A stretch of 35,992 bases of DNA from an uncultured Lachnospiraceae bacterium (GTDB taxonomy: Bacteria > Bacillota > Clostridia > Lachnospirales > Lachnospiraceae), in the NCBI GenBank assembly GCA_910588875.1, contig CAJURT010000036.1, forward strand, positions 1 through 35,992. The letters are read 5' to 3'. Positions 15,791-24,920 of the stretch are shown here, piece after piece. Position numbers and translations under genes: made by a program. The stretch's first letter is position 1. Each line of letters starts with the position of its first letter. The notes under the pieces were generated by a model, which was given only the letters and a program-made list of their open reading frames with translations, was not told the DNA's origin and ran no database searches.

Positions 15791-16759
15791 ATGGAGAGAA
15801 AGATCCTGCTGGAGGCAAGGCAGTTAGTGAAGGAATTTCCTGCAGGCGGTACCAGAAAAAATCCTCAGGTGGTACATGCAGTGACGGATGTGAACCTGGA
15901 GATATATGAAGGGGAAACATTGGCGCTGGTGGGAGAATCCGGATGTGGGAAAAGTACCTTGGGACGGGTCCTGATACGGCTGCTGGAACCCACTTCCGGT
16001 GGGATCTTATATCAGGGCAGGGAAATCGTGGGTATGAAGGAGGCAGAGTTTGCAGGGCTGCGCAGGGAACTGCAGATCATTTTCCAGGATCCTTATGCCT
16101 CGCTGAATCCGCGGATGAGCGTGGGGGAGATCATCGGTGAGCCCCTTCTTACTTATGGGATGAAGGACAGGAAAGAACGGGAACTGCGGGTGCGGGAACT
16201 GATGCAGGAGGTGGGGATCGCCCAGGAATTCTACAACCGCTATCCCCATCAGTTTTCCGGCGGGCAGAGGCAACGGATCGGCATTGCAAGGGCGATTGCC
16301 CTCAATCCCCGCCTGATTATCTGCGATGAGCCGGTATCGGCTCTGGATGTGTCGATCCAGTCCCAGGTACTGAACCTTCTGAAGGATCTGCAGGAGAGGT
16401 ATGGCCTGACCTATCTGTTTATCTCCCACGATTTGAGTGTGGTGAAATTTATCGCAGACCGGGTGTGCGTGATGTTTCTGGGGAATATGTGCGAGATTGG
16501 GGATACAGAAGAACTGTACGGGCATCCATTGCATCCCTATACCCGTTTTCTGCTCAATGCGATTCCCAAAGCAGACCCGCGCCTGCGCAGCCAGGAGAAG
16601 GAGTTGCTGTCCGGGGAGATCCCTTCGCCGGTGAATCCGCCGCCGGGATGCCGTTTCCATACCCGATGTCCCTATGCGAAGGATATCTGCCGCCAGAAGG
16701 CACCAGAGTGCCGCAAAGTGGGGGAGAGGCGGGTATTTTGCCATTTTCCTCTGGAATGA
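15791..16759 (+). CDS. oppF: Peptide ABC transporter ATP-binding protein (DppF/OppF type)
   Basis: Second ATPase of the transporter, 322 residues from ATG 15791, forming a heterodimer with the OppD-type subunit. Motifs are GESGCGKSTLGR (Walker A), IFQDPYASLNPRM (Q-loop), FSGGQRQRIGIARA (signature), ICDEPVSALDVSIQ (Walker B) and FISHDLSV. The C-terminal extension has the OppF-type GCRFHTRCPYA with later cysteines. GGGAGG is 5-10 bases before 15791; an in-frame ATG at 15764 that overlaps the oppD stop is also possible, with GGAGGG upstream, and would add nine residues. It completes the transporter operon. Confidence 0.9.
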   Translation: MERKILLEARQLVKEFPAGGTRKNPQVVHAVTDVNLEIYEGETLALVGESGCGKSTLGRVLIRLLEPTSGGILYQGREIVGMKEAEFAGLRRELQIIFQDPYASLNPRMSVGEIIGEPLLTYGMKDRKERELRVRELMQEVGIAQEFYNRYPHQFSGGQRQRIGIARAIALNPRLIICDEPVSALDVSIQSQVLNLLKDLQERYGLTYLFISHDLSVVKFIADRVCVMFLGNMCEIGDTEELYGHPLHPYTRFLLNAIPKADPRLRSQEKELLSGEIPSPVNPPPGCRFHTRCPYAKDICRQKAPECRKVGERRVFCHFPLE

Positions 16760-16789
16760 ACGGAATAAGGACAAAGGAGAACCTGGGAA

Positions 16790-18727
16790 GTGACAGAGAA
16801 GGCCAATAAGGCGGCAGCAGCAAAAAGGTGCCGGAGGGTTTTGGAAATTGAGATCAGGCTGGTTTGGAAAGCGGCAGGCTTCCTGCTGCTTTTTCTGATG
16901 CCTGTTGCTTCCTATCTTGTATTTGAGACAATCACCGGCAACCTGCAGTTTATATGGGCGGAGCGGGCAGTCCTGAATATCCTGTGGATTGGGGTTTTTT
17001 ATTTGATTGCATTTGCGGTAAGCGGCACCAGCCGCATCGCGGTGCCGGTGATCTCCCTGCTCCTGTTTGTGCTGGCGGTGGCGGAGGCACTGGTAGTAGA
17101 ATTCCGGGGAACCCCAATCATGGTGTGGGATCTGCTGGCCTTCCGGACGGCGATGACGGTGGCGGATAACTATGTGATTGCATTGACGGATGAGATGTGG
17201 GAGGCAGGCAGCCTGCTGCTGTGGCTGAACCTGCTGGTGCTGATATGCCCGGCGCGGCTGCGCTGGTGGAGGGAGTGGCTGATTGGCGGGATGGCATTTG
17301 CCGGGGCAGCGGTGGGTTTTGTGTGCTATTTTTATCTTTCCATCGTGCCGGGGCAGGTGTTGGAGATCAACATGTGGGAGATGAACGATACCTATGAACA
17401 CCAGGGGTATGTCCTGGTAACAGCCATATCTCTGAAGTATATCGTGAAGCAGCCGCCCCAGGGTTATTCCATGGCACGCCTGGAAGCAATCTATGACAGG
17501 GTGGAAGGGAATGCACAGGCAGAAGAGGAAAGGGCGGGCATCCCGGAGGAGGCGAGGGAACAGGAAGGGAATACTGCCGGGGAGGGGATTCAGCCGGTGA
17601 ACCTGATTTGTATTATGAACGAAAGCCTGTCAGACCTGGGGGTGGCGGGGGATTTTTCCACAAACCAGGAATATTTCCCTTTTCTTAGCAGTCTGCGGGA
17701 AAACACGGTGCGGGGGAATTTGTGCATGCCGGTGTTCGGGGCCTGGACCAGCAATTCCGAATTTGAATTCCTGACCGGGGATTCCATGGCGTTGCTGCCC
17801 TCAGGGGTGATCGCCTATCAGTTCTATGTGAAACCGGATACGGATACCCTGGTAAGCACCCTGAAGGCACAGGGGTATGAGGCAGTGGCCATGCATCCTT
17901 ATCCGGCGGCGAACTGGAACCGTGACCGCTGCTATGCCAATATGGGATTTGACGAATTTGTGGCGGGGGAGGATTATGAGGGATGTGAGACCATCCGCAA
18001 TTATGTCAGTGACCGCGGGGATTACCGGAAAATCATAAAACGGGTGGAGCAGAAAGAGAACCCGGAGGACAAACTGTTTGTGTTCAATGTCACCATGCAG
18101 AACCATGGAGGATATGAGGGGGACTACGGCAATTTTGAGGAGGATGTCTGGCTGACAGGCGCCCTTAAGGGAAAATATCCGAAGGCAGAGCAATACCTTT
18201 CCCTGGTCAGGCGGTCAGACGAGGCGTTCCGGGAATTGACAGAGTATTTTAAGGGCCAAAAGGAGCCGACCATGATTGTAATGTTTGGCGACCATCAGCC
18301 GGGCATTGAAGATGAATTTTACGATGAAATTTACGGAACCCCCAGTGATCAAGTGCCCCTTGGGGAGCGGCTGATGTGGTATGAGACCCCCTTTGTGATC
18401 TGGACGAATTATGAGCAGCCAGAGCAGGAGATGGGGCGGCTGGGGGCCGTGTTCCTCTCCTCCTATGTGCTAAAGCTTGCTAACCTGGAACTGGCGCCTT
18501 TCCAGCAGTTTTTGCTGGAAATGTCAAAGAGTGTCCCAGTGGTGCATCCCATCGGGTGTTATGGTGAGGACGGGACTTTTTACAGCTGGGAGGAGGCACG
18601 TTCAGCAGCATGCCCCTACCAGGGTCTCATCGGGGATTATGAGTGCCTGGTGTACAACCACAGCATGGAAGGGGAAGGCAGGAGATTTGGCAAGATGTTT
18701 GCATTTGGGGGCCGGGAGAGGGAATAG
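16790..18727 (+). CDS. LTA synthase family membrane sulfatase-fold protein
   Basis: A 645-residue membrane enzyme of the lipoteichoic acid synthase/phosphoglycerol transferase family. About five N-terminal helices (roughly 29-48, 62-79, 83-103, 141-156, 163-183) anchor an extracellular alkaline-phosphatase-like domain. Catalytic features are the metal ligand Glu278 in MNESL, the nucleophile Thr320 in GAWTSNSEFEFLTG, a His in MQNHGGYE and the Asp-His pair in MFGDHQPG. Such enzymes transfer glycerol phosphate from phosphatidylglycerol to a growing polymer or to glycans outside the cell. The start is GTG at 16790 with AAAGGAG upstream. It lies just before a cytidylyltransferase/dehydrogenase pair, so a teichoic-acid-like role is likely; the polymer is unknown. 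Confidence 0.85.
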   Translation: MTEKANKAAAAKRCRRVLEIEIRLVWKAAGFLLLFLMPVASYLVFETITGNLQFIWAERAVLNILWIGVFYLIAFAVSGTSRIAVPVISLLLFVLAVAEALVVEFRGTPIMVWDLLAFRTAMTVADNYVIALTDEMWEAGSLLLWLNLLVLICPARLRWWREWLIGGMAFAGAAVGFVCYFYLSIVPGQVLEINMWEMNDTYEHQGYVLVTAISLKYIVKQPPQGYSMARLEAIYDRVEGNAQAEEERAGIPEEAREQEGNTAGEGIQPVNLICIMNESLSDLGVAGDFSTNQEYFPFLSSLRENTVRGNLCMPVFGAWTSNSEFEFLTGDSMALLPSGVIAYQFYVKPDTDTLVSTLKAQGYEAVAMHPYPAANWNRDRCYANMGFDEFVAGEDYEGCETIRNYVSDRGDYRKIIKRVEQKENPEDKLFVFNVTMQNHGGYEGDYGNFEEDVWLTGALKGKYPKAEQYLSLVRRSDEAFRELTEYFKGQKEPTMIVMFGDHQPGIEDEFYDEIYGTPSDQVPLGERLMWYETPFVIWTNYEQPEQEMGRLGAVFLSSYVLKLANLELAPFQQFLLEMSKSVPVVHPIGCYGEDGTFYSWEEARSAACPYQGLIGDYECLVYNHSMEGEGRRFGKMFAFGGRERE

Positions 18728-18772
18728 GGGAGAACTGGAAATTAAGTTGATATCAGGAGGAAAAAAGAACGG

Positions 18773-19480
18773 ATGAATATTGCATTGCTTTTATCCGGGG
18801 GTACAGGGGCACGGATGGGCACGGATATCCCTAAACAGTATCTTATGGCAGGGAATAAGAGGATTTGTGCCTATTGCATGGAAACCTTGTTTGCCCATCC
18901 GGAGATTGACGGGGTTCAGATTGTGGCAGATCCGGTGTGGCAGGAAGCAATTGTCCGGTGCGGGGAGGAACTGCCGGGCCACCGGCTTTGGGAATTGAAA
19001 TTCCGTGGGTTTTCCCTGCCGGGGTTGAACCGGCAGATGTCCATATTCCATGGCCTGGAGGATATAAGAAATTATGCAAAGGATCAGGCTTTTGTGCTGG
19101 TTCATGATGCGGCGAGGCCTCTTTTGTCTGCGGGGCAGGTAACCTCCTGCCTGCAGGGGGCAACAGGGCATGACGGGGCGATGCCGGTGCTGCCCATGAA
19201 GGATACGGTCTATTATAGCCGGGACGGCCGTAGTGTGGGGAAACTTTTGGACCGCAGTACCATCTATGCAGGCCAGGCGCCGGAGGTGTTTGTTTTGGGA
19301 AAGTATTATGCGGCGAACCGGTGTCTTTTGCCGGATGATATCCTGGGTATTAACGGCTCCACGGAGCCGGCGGTCATGGCGGGGATGGACATTGCAATGA
19401 TCCCGGGGGATGAGGGGAATTTTAAGATTACCACAAAGGCAGATCTGGAGCGATTCTGCGGCATCATGGAAGAACGGTGA
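18773..19480 (+). CDS. IspD/TarI-family cytidylyltransferase
   Basis: A 235-residue nucleotidyltransferase that joins CTP with a polyol phosphate. The N-terminal nucleotide-binding motif is LLSGGTGARMGTDIPKQY (6-23); HDAARP and GSTEPAVM follow later. Two reactions fit: methylerythritol-phosphate cytidylylation (IspD) or CDP-ribitol synthesis (TarI). The next gene is a zinc dehydrogenase and the previous one is an LtaS-like polymerase, a combination seen with TarI/TarJ, so ribitol-5-phosphate cytidylyltransferase is preferred. The N-terminal LLSGGTGARMG form, rather than the AAGxGxRMG common in IspD, agrees with TarI-type proteins. AGGAGGAAAA lies before the ATG. Confidence 0.8.
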   Translation: MNIALLLSGGTGARMGTDIPKQYLMAGNKRICAYCMETLFAHPEIDGVQIVADPVWQEAIVRCGEELPGHRLWELKFRGFSLPGLNRQMSIFHGLEDIRNYAKDQAFVLVHDAARPLLSAGQVTSCLQGATGHDGAMPVLPMKDTVYYSRDGRSVGKLLDRSTIYAGQAPEVFVLGKYYAANRCLLPDDILGINGSTEPAVMAGMDIAMIPGDEGNFKITTKADLERFCGIMEER

Positions 19481-19554
19481 AGAGGTTGGGTCAAGGGCTG
19501 CCGGGAGACGGTGAAGGGCTGCCCGGCGGCAGAAAACCGGAAGGGAGAAAACAG

Positions 19555-20661
19555 ATGAAGGCATGGGTATTACACGAGATTGGCAGGCTGGCGTTGGAAG
19601 AAGTGCCTGTTCCGGAGCCGGGCCCCGGGGAGGTGCTGGTTGCAGTGAAGGCTGCCGGGATCTGTGGGTCAGATATCCCTAGGATTTACCGGACGGGTGC
19701 CCACAGGCACCCTCTGATTCCGGGGCATGAGTTTTCCGGAGAAGTGGCAGGGCTGGGAAAAGGAACGGACAAGGGATGGCTGGGACAGAGGGTAGGGGTG
19801 TTTCCGCTGATTCCCTGCAGATCCTGCAGTCCCTGTAGGAGGAAGCAATATGAGATGTGCAGGAACTATGGCTATCTGGGTTCCCGGCAGGATGGGGGCT
19901 TTGCAGAGTATGTGGCAGTTCCGGAGTGGAATCTGATCCGCCTGCCGCAGCAGGTGGGTTTTGAGGAGGCGGCTATGCTGGAGCCGATGGCAGTGGCAGT
20001 CCATGGGATGAGGAGGATCCTGCCAGGGGATGGGGCTATGGCTGCCACTTCCGAAGGAGGGGAAGCCCGGTCATATAAAATAGCGGTCTGTGGCCTTGGG
20101 ACGATTGGGCTGCTGCTTTTAATGTTCCTTAAGGAAGCCGGGTTTAGGGAAATCTATGTGATCGGCAATAAGGATTTTCAGAAGAAGATGGCATTGAAGC
20201 TGGGGGTGGCGGAGGAATTCTATTGTGACAGCCGGAAACAGGATCAGCATTCGTGGCTGATGGAACGCACAGGAGGCGCCGGGGTGGACTGCTATTTCGA
20301 GTGCGTGGGGAAAAGTGAGACATATGGGCTTGCGGTGGATGGCACAGCACCGGCAGGCAAGGTAGTGCTGGTAGGCAACCCCTATTCGGATATGGAACTG
20401 AAAAAAGAGGTGTACTGGAAGATCCTGCGAAACCAGCTGACGGTTTTTGGCACCTGGAATTCTTCTTTTACCCAGGAGGACAGGGATGACTGGCATTATG
20501 TGCTGAAAAGGCTGGCACAGGGGAATATTGACCCGGGGGGGATGATTTCCCATCGGTTTTTGCTGGAGGAATTGGAAAGAGGACTGAGGCTGATGCGGGA
20601 TAAGACAGAGGATTATGTAAAAGTGATGGGAGTGTTTGGAGAGGGAAGGGGAAAAAGATAA
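19555..20661 (+). CDS. Zinc-dependent MDR dehydrogenase, TarJ/GatD-like
   Basis: A 368-residue medium-chain alcohol dehydrogenase. Catalytic zinc motifs GICGSD and GHEFSGE lie near residues 38 and 61; structural cysteines read CRSCSPCRRKQYEMC; a GLGTIGLLLL Rossmann turn follows. It resembles the damaged dehydrogenase at 2233-3287 and so may act on a sugar-alcohol phosphate. Its position directly behind the TarI-like gene suggests NADPH-dependent reduction of ribulose 5-phosphate to ribitol 5-phosphate. The start at 19555 is chosen because the family N-terminus MKAWVLHEIG begins there with AAGGGAG upstream; a GTG overlapping the previous stop at 19477 would add 26 residues without family similarity. 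Confidence 0.8.
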   Translation: MKAWVLHEIGRLALEEVPVPEPGPGEVLVAVKAAGICGSDIPRIYRTGAHRHPLIPGHEFSGEVAGLGKGTDKGWLGQRVGVFPLIPCRSCSPCRRKQYEMCRNYGYLGSRQDGGFAEYVAVPEWNLIRLPQQVGFEEAAMLEPMAVAVHGMRRILPGDGAMAATSEGGEARSYKIAVCGLGTIGLLLLMFLKEAGFREIYVIGNKDFQKKMALKLGVAEEFYCDSRKQDQHSWLMERTGGAGVDCYFECVGKSETYGLAVDGTAPAGKVVLVGNPYSDMELKKEVYWKILRNQLTVFGTWNSSFTQEDRDDWHYVLKRLAQGNIDPGGMISHRFLLEELERGLRLMRDKTEDYVKVMGVFGEGRGKR

Positions 20662-20665
20662 AAAG

Positions 20666-20720
20666 AATACCCCCGGCAGGGACTGGGTTTCTCCAGCCTT
20701 GTCCGGGGGTATTTGCTTTT
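20666..20720. terminator. Bidirectional terminator between converging genes
   Basis: AATACCCCCGG (20666-20676) pairs with CCGGGGGTATT (20703-20713), with further inner pairing of CTGG and CCAG. T-rich tracts follow on the plus strand (TTGCTTTT) and on the minus strand (CTTTTTATC). Confidence 0.85.
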
Positions 20721-20772
20721 ACGGAGAAGGGCAAAAGCCATGCCGATGCATCTTTTGCCGGCCGGCCGTTGG

Positions 20773-22422
20773 CTACTGCAGTTCCAGATTAACATTCCAA
20801 AAGGTGACGTCAGCGCTTCTGGCCACAAACATCCCTGCATACACATATTCGGAATCCATGGTGGCCAAGGGAAAATCAAAACCTGCAGATATGGGGGGAT
20901 TGTCCCCGAAGGTGCAGGTATAGCCGTCGGAGGTTTTGCGGATCTCCACATGTACAATCTCACCTGGCTGGTAGACCCGGGAAGCAGCGCCCCCCTGGGT
21001 CAGCACGCCGTTTTTCCGTGCGAAGCAGTTCCAGGGAGCGTCGGAGCCAAGCATCAGCGGCCCGGCAGCCACGTAATCGCCTAAGGTGTCGCTGGTTACC
21101 GTATCAAGGTAAATATCATCCCGTACCATCAGGCCAAAAGAAGCCTGGTTGTTGGGATCTAAGTGATAGATGGTCACATCCGCTGAGAGGGTGAAATTAC
21201 GGTCAGCAGGGATGGCCTGGTAGTACATGGCAATGCCGTCTGTTGTGGTGGATATTTTCCCCACTCTGGCGCCAACAGTGGAACTGTCATTTCCCTCAAA
21301 ACGCCCGGCCTTCATCCATACCATATCATCCCCGTAGGGGGACAGGTTGAAGTATATATCGTTCAGGTATTCGTAAGCCCCTATATCTCCGAACACGGTG
21401 CCCTTCCAGCCGCCGATGGAAGGCCAGCGGGAACTCTCCCCCTCAGGCCGGTTGAATGTGCGTTCCTGGTAAAGAGGGTTTACGGACAGCAGGGAGGGGT
21501 CAGGCGGGGCGATATTTTCTGCCAGATAATTTTTCAGGGAACAGTTTGTCCTGGCAAGTTCATCGGCAATCAGCCAGGCATTGCAGGCAGCGCCGTAGAG
21601 ATTGGTATGGGTATTGTCAATGCTTGCCTCCCGGGAGGAACTGCGGGCATGGCGGTCCTTGACGCCCTGGGCGCCTAACTGGATGTAGATATCCCGCGTC
21701 CGTTTCGTCAGGTCAAGGACAGGGACACTTTTGGCAACTCCGGCCCGCTGGATGGCTTTGGCGTAATCCCCGCCCTCAAAGGTGCCCTCAATAGTGGTCT
21801 GGGGGCTGGTGATATGGCCGCTGGCGCCAGTGTAATTGTTTCCTAAATCGCGCCGGACCACAGGGGTGCACAAAACCGGGGTTACACCGGCCTCTTGCGC
21901 CGGACGGATATAGGACTCATACAGGTAATTCTGGATGGAACCGGGGGTGGAGATGGTGGTGTTGGGATTCGTGTAGCGTAGGGATTCCGGCTTTTCGTCA
22001 TTGTGGCCGAAGCCGATCAGCAGGTAATCCCCGGGCCGCATCTCCTGGAGCAGCTGCTGGTATTGGGGGGTATTAAGAAAGCTTTGGGTGCTGGTGCCGG
22101 ATACCGCCAGGTTTTTGATGGTGATGCCCTGGAAATACCGGGAAAGCTGGGTGCCCCAGCCGTAACGGGGATAGTAGTAAGTGGTATCGTCGAACTCAGC
22201 GGCAGTGGAATCCCCCACGACCCACAGGGTGGGCGGCGCTTCAGGAAGGGCATTTTCCGCAGAAACCGCCTGCCCGGTGTCGTCCAGGCCGGCGGTTTCG
22301 GACAGAGCCTCCCCACCGGTGCCGTCGGGGGAGGCACAGGCCGGGGAGGCCAGCAGGGCCAATGTGGCGGTACAGAGTGCGGCAAAGGCGGCGATTTGGC
22401 GGATGATACGATATATTTTCAT
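20773..22422 (-). CDS. Secreted SGNH-family esterase (rhamnogalacturonan acetylesterase-like)
   Basis: A 549-residue exported protein. A signal peptide with a hydrophobic core (about residues 10-26) ends near ACA-SP at residue 30, then a short acidic linker. The SGNH hydrolase domain shows GDSTAAEFDD (nucleophile Ser), a GFGHNDEKPE block and the catalytic Asp/His pair in DNTHTNLYGAA. The C-terminal part of about 200 residues (VWMKAGRFEGND, FGLMVRDDIY, VYAGMFVARS) looks like a concanavalin-like DUF1349-type domain that could bind glycans. The likely role is deacetylating pectin or host glycans outside the cell. The start at 22422 has AGGAG upstream; a longer frame to 22587 crosses the promoter. 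Confidence 0.82.
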   Translation of the reverse strand: MKIYRIIRQIAAFAALCTATLALLASPACASPDGTGGEALSETAGLDDTGQAVSAENALPEAPPTLWVVGDSTAAEFDDTTYYYPRYGWGTQLSRYFQGITIKNLAVSGTSTQSFLNTPQYQQLLQEMRPGDYLLIGFGHNDEKPESLRYTNPNTTISTPGSIQNYLYESYIRPAQEAGVTPVLCTPVVRRDLGNNYTGASGHITSPQTTIEGTFEGGDYAKAIQRAGVAKSVPVLDLTKRTRDIYIQLGAQGVKDRHARSSSREASIDNTHTNLYGAACNAWLIADELARTNCSLKNYLAENIAPPDPSLLSVNPLYQERTFNRPEGESSRWPSIGGWKGTVFGDIGAYEYLNDIYFNLSPYGDDMVWMKAGRFEGNDSSTVGARVGKISTTTDGIAMYYQAIPADRNFTLSADVTIYHLDPNNQASFGLMVRDDIYLDTVTSDTLGDYVAAGPLMLGSDAPWNCFARKNGVLTQGGAASRVYQPGEIVHVEIRKTSDGYTCTFGDNPPISAGFDFPLATMDSEYVYAGMFVARSADVTFWNVNLELQ

Positions 22423-22461
22423 GGTAAAGATACTCCTGTCCGTTAGATTTTGGGTATGAAT

Positions 22462-22491
22462 ACTATAAGACAGTATACCGAATTTTGTCAG
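22462..22491 (-). promoter_or_regulatory. Possible promoter of the SGNH esterase gene
   Basis: On the minus strand CTGACA (22491-22486) and TATAGT (22467-22462) are 18 bases apart, about 40 bases before the start codon. Confidence 0.45.
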
Positions 22492-22529
22492 AAATGGGAA
22501 TGGGGTTAAAAAAAATGTAAGAAAACCTT

Positions 22530-23807
22530 TTATTGTACCAGCCGCTCCAAATCCTGATAAAACCCCGGATAAGAGATATTTACGCATTCCGCCCCCAGAA
22601 TCTCTGTCTCACCCTCAGCCAGGCAGGCGGCAACCGCAAAGGTCATGGCAATGCGGTGGTCCAGCCGGCTGTCGATGACGGCGCCGGAAAGAGGCCTGCC
22701 TCCCCGGATGATCATACCGTCTGCCGTCTCCTCCACATCTGCCCCCATGGCAGAGAGGTTTCTCACCATCACATCAATGCGGTTGGATTCCTTGACCTTT
22801 AACTCGGCGGCATCCCGGATAATGGTTTCCCCCTCTGCGAAGCAGGCCATGGCAGCAATGATAGGAAGTTCGTCAATCAGGGTGGGGATGATGGCGCCGC
22901 CGATGGTAATCCCATGGAGATGGCTGCTTTTGACCAGCAGATCCGCCACAGGCTCCCCGGCGTCCTGGTTTACGCCAAGCAGGGTGAGGTCAGCCCCCAT
23001 CTTGCGGCATACCCTCAAAATGCCGTCCCGGGTGGGGTTGATGCCCACGTTCCGGATAAGGATCTCGGACCCGGGGACGAGCAGCCCGGCAGCCAGGAAA
23101 AAGGCAGCGGAAGAGATGTCCCCCGGCACCAGGATCTTCTGCCCGTATAGTTCAGGGGCAGGCCGGATAACGGCAGTGGTATTTTCCGTATGCACATCGG
23201 CTCCAAAACGGGAGAGCATCAGTTCCGTGTGGTTCCGGGAAAGTTCCGGCTCCGTGACCCGGGTTTCCCCCTCCGCAAAGAGCCCGGCCAGAAGGATTGC
23301 AGATTTTACCTGGGCAGAGGCAACAGGGGACAGATAGCGGATACCTTGGAGGGGGGAGCCGGTGATCTCCAAAGGGGCGCAGCCATTGTCCTGTATGCTG
23401 CGGATTTTGGCTCCCATCCGGGAGAGGGGATCAACAATCCGCTTCATGGGGCGTTTTTGAATGGAAGCGTCGCCGGTCAGGGTGACGGTAAAATCCTGGG
23501 CAGCCAGGATTCCGGAGATCAGGCGGGTGGTGGTGCCGCTGTTGCCGCAGTCCAGGATGCCCTCCGGCTTTCGCAGGCCGTGCATTCCCCGGCCGTGGAC
23601 CAGGACAGTGTCTCCCTTATTATCGATCGCTATCCCCATTTTGCGGAAGCAGGAAATGGTGGAAAGGCAGTCCGCCCCCTGGAGGAAGTTATGGATTTCT
23701 GTGGTTCCTTTGGCGATGGAGCCGAACATTACGCTCCGGTGGGAGACGGATTTGTCCCCGGGAACCGTAACCTCTCCCCGGAGGGGGCCGCATTTGGAAA
23801 ATTTCAT
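22530..23807 (-). CDS. aroA: 3-phosphoshikimate 1-carboxyvinyltransferase (EPSP synthase)
   Basis: A 425-residue enzyme of the shikimate pathway joining shikimate 3-phosphate with phosphoenolpyruvate. The N-terminus has PGDKSVSHRSVMF with the conserved Lys/Ser of the substrate site. NSGTTTRL, with a Gly-containing PEP loop, follows near residue 95, and LKVKESNRIDVM and DHRIAM come later. The length matches the family. It is the third gene of the minus-strand operon aroF-tyrA-aroA, 18 bases after tyrA, with GGGAGG upstream. Class (glyphosate sensitive or tolerant) was not assigned. Confidence 0.95.
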   Translation of the reverse strand: MKFSKCGPLRGEVTVPGDKSVSHRSVMFGSIAKGTTEIHNFLQGADCLSTISCFRKMGIAIDNKGDTVLVHGRGMHGLRKPEGILDCGNSGTTTRLISGILAAQDFTVTLTGDASIQKRPMKRIVDPLSRMGAKIRSIQDNGCAPLEITGSPLQGIRYLSPVASAQVKSAILLAGLFAEGETRVTEPELSRNHTELMLSRFGADVHTENTTAVIRPAPELYGQKILVPGDISSAAFFLAAGLLVPGSEILIRNVGINPTRDGILRVCRKMGADLTLLGVNQDAGEPVADLLVKSSHLHGITIGGAIIPTLIDELPIIAAMACFAEGETIIRDAAELKVKESNRIDVMVRNLSAMGADVEETADGMIIRGGRPLSGAVIDSRLDHRIAMTFAVAACLAEGETEILGAECVNISYPGFYQDLERLVQ

Positions 23808-23825
23808 ATCGGAATGTCCTCCCTT

Positions 23826-24920
23826 TTATCGAATCAGTTCATAATTGTATTTCTTCAGCTGTTCCCAGGCCGCATTCATGGCCGATTCTTCATAAAACGT
23901 GATCCGCAGCGCTCCCTCCCCCTGCTCCCGGTTGTGGTTGATGCCGATATTTTTGATATTAATGCCCCGGGCGCTTAAAATGACGGACAGGGTGGAGATG
24001 GAGCCGGGCTCATCCACAATATCTACGGTAAAGGAATAGTCCGGCGGCACAGAACCCTTCGTCATATCGGAGATGGAATTGCGGTAAATGCGGGATTGGT
24101 CAAACAGTTCATAGACAGCATGGCTGTCCTGCTGCTTAAGGTTTTCCAGTATTTGCTGCAATGAGGCAATGTAGGCCTTCAGCATCCCGCAGATAGGGGC
24201 CGTGTTGGTCATGCAGATCTGTTCCCACATCTCCGGGGAGGAGGAGGCAATGCGGGTGATGTCCTTGAAACCGCCGGCAGCCAGCCGCTTCATATATTCC
24301 TCCGGATCATCGCTGTCCCGGACAAGGTTGACCAGGCTGGAGGCAATGATATGGGGCAGATGGCTGATGGCAGCCACAATCCGGTCATGCTTTTCGTAGT
24401 CCAGCACAATGGGAAGGGCACCGGTCAGCCGGGCAATCTCCCTCATTGTCTCCACATCCCGGGGACGGGAGCGGGGAGTGGGGGTAAGGATATAATAGGC
24501 ATTTTCCAACAAGTGGTCAGTGGCATTTTCATAGCCGGTCTTCTCGGAACCGGCCATGGGATGGCCCCCTACAAAACAGCCCTCCATCTGCAGTTCTTCT
24601 ACAGCCCGGTGGATATCAGCCTTGGTGCTTCCCACATCCGTGACGATGGCATTTTCCTTCAGATAGGGACGGATGTCCCGGAGATAGCGGGCATTGTATT
24701 CCACGGGAGTGCAGAGGAAAATAATATCGCATTCTCTCAGCTGTTCCCCCACCCCCTCCAAAATGCCGTCAATGATTCCTTCCTTCACGGCAATTTCCAG
24801 CTTGGAGCGGGTCCGCATGTAGGCCAGGATCTTCACATCCGGCCGGCTGCGTTTGATCCCCTTGGCAATGGAGCCGCCGATCAGCCCCAGTCCGATAAAA
24901 CCAATAACACTGTCAGCCAT
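23826..24920 (-). CDS. tyrA: Prephenate dehydrogenase with ACT domain
   Basis: A 364-residue enzyme converting prephenate to 4-hydroxyphenylpyruvate with NAD(P), the tyrosine branch. The N-terminal Rossmann motif is GFIGLGLIGGSIAKG; VGGHPMAGSEKTGYENA and SHLPHIIASSL are typical of TyrA. From about residue 290 an ACT domain (FTVDIVDEPGSISTLSVILS) follows, expected to sense tyrosine. The ATG at 24920 overlaps the aroF stop by one base (TGATG), indicating translational coupling; a GTG one codon earlier is also possible. No chorismate mutase domain is fused here. Confidence 0.93.
   Translation of the reverse strand: MADSVIGFIGLGLIGGSIAKGIKRSRPDVKILAYMRTRSKLEIAVKEGIIDGILEGVGEQLRECDIIFLCTPVEYNARYLRDIRPYLKENAIVTDVGSTKADIHRAVEELQMEGCFVGGHPMAGSEKTGYENATDHLLENAYYILTPTPRSRPRDVETMREIARLTGALPIVLDYEKHDRIVAAISHLPHIIASSLVNLVRDSDDPEEYMKRLAAGGFKDITRIASSSPEMWEQICMTNTAPICGMLKAYIASLQQILENLKQQDSHAVYELFDQSRIYRNSISDMTKGSVPPDYSFTVDIVDEPGSISTLSVILSARGINIKNIGINHNREQGEGALRITFYEESAMNAAWEQLKKYNYELIR

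Noticed and set aside
19477..19555. GTG start overlapping the TarI-like stop, extending the dehydrogenase by 26 residues
   Set aside because: The added segment is Gly/Arg-rich without family similarity; a good ribosome site and the conserved N-terminus point to 19555.
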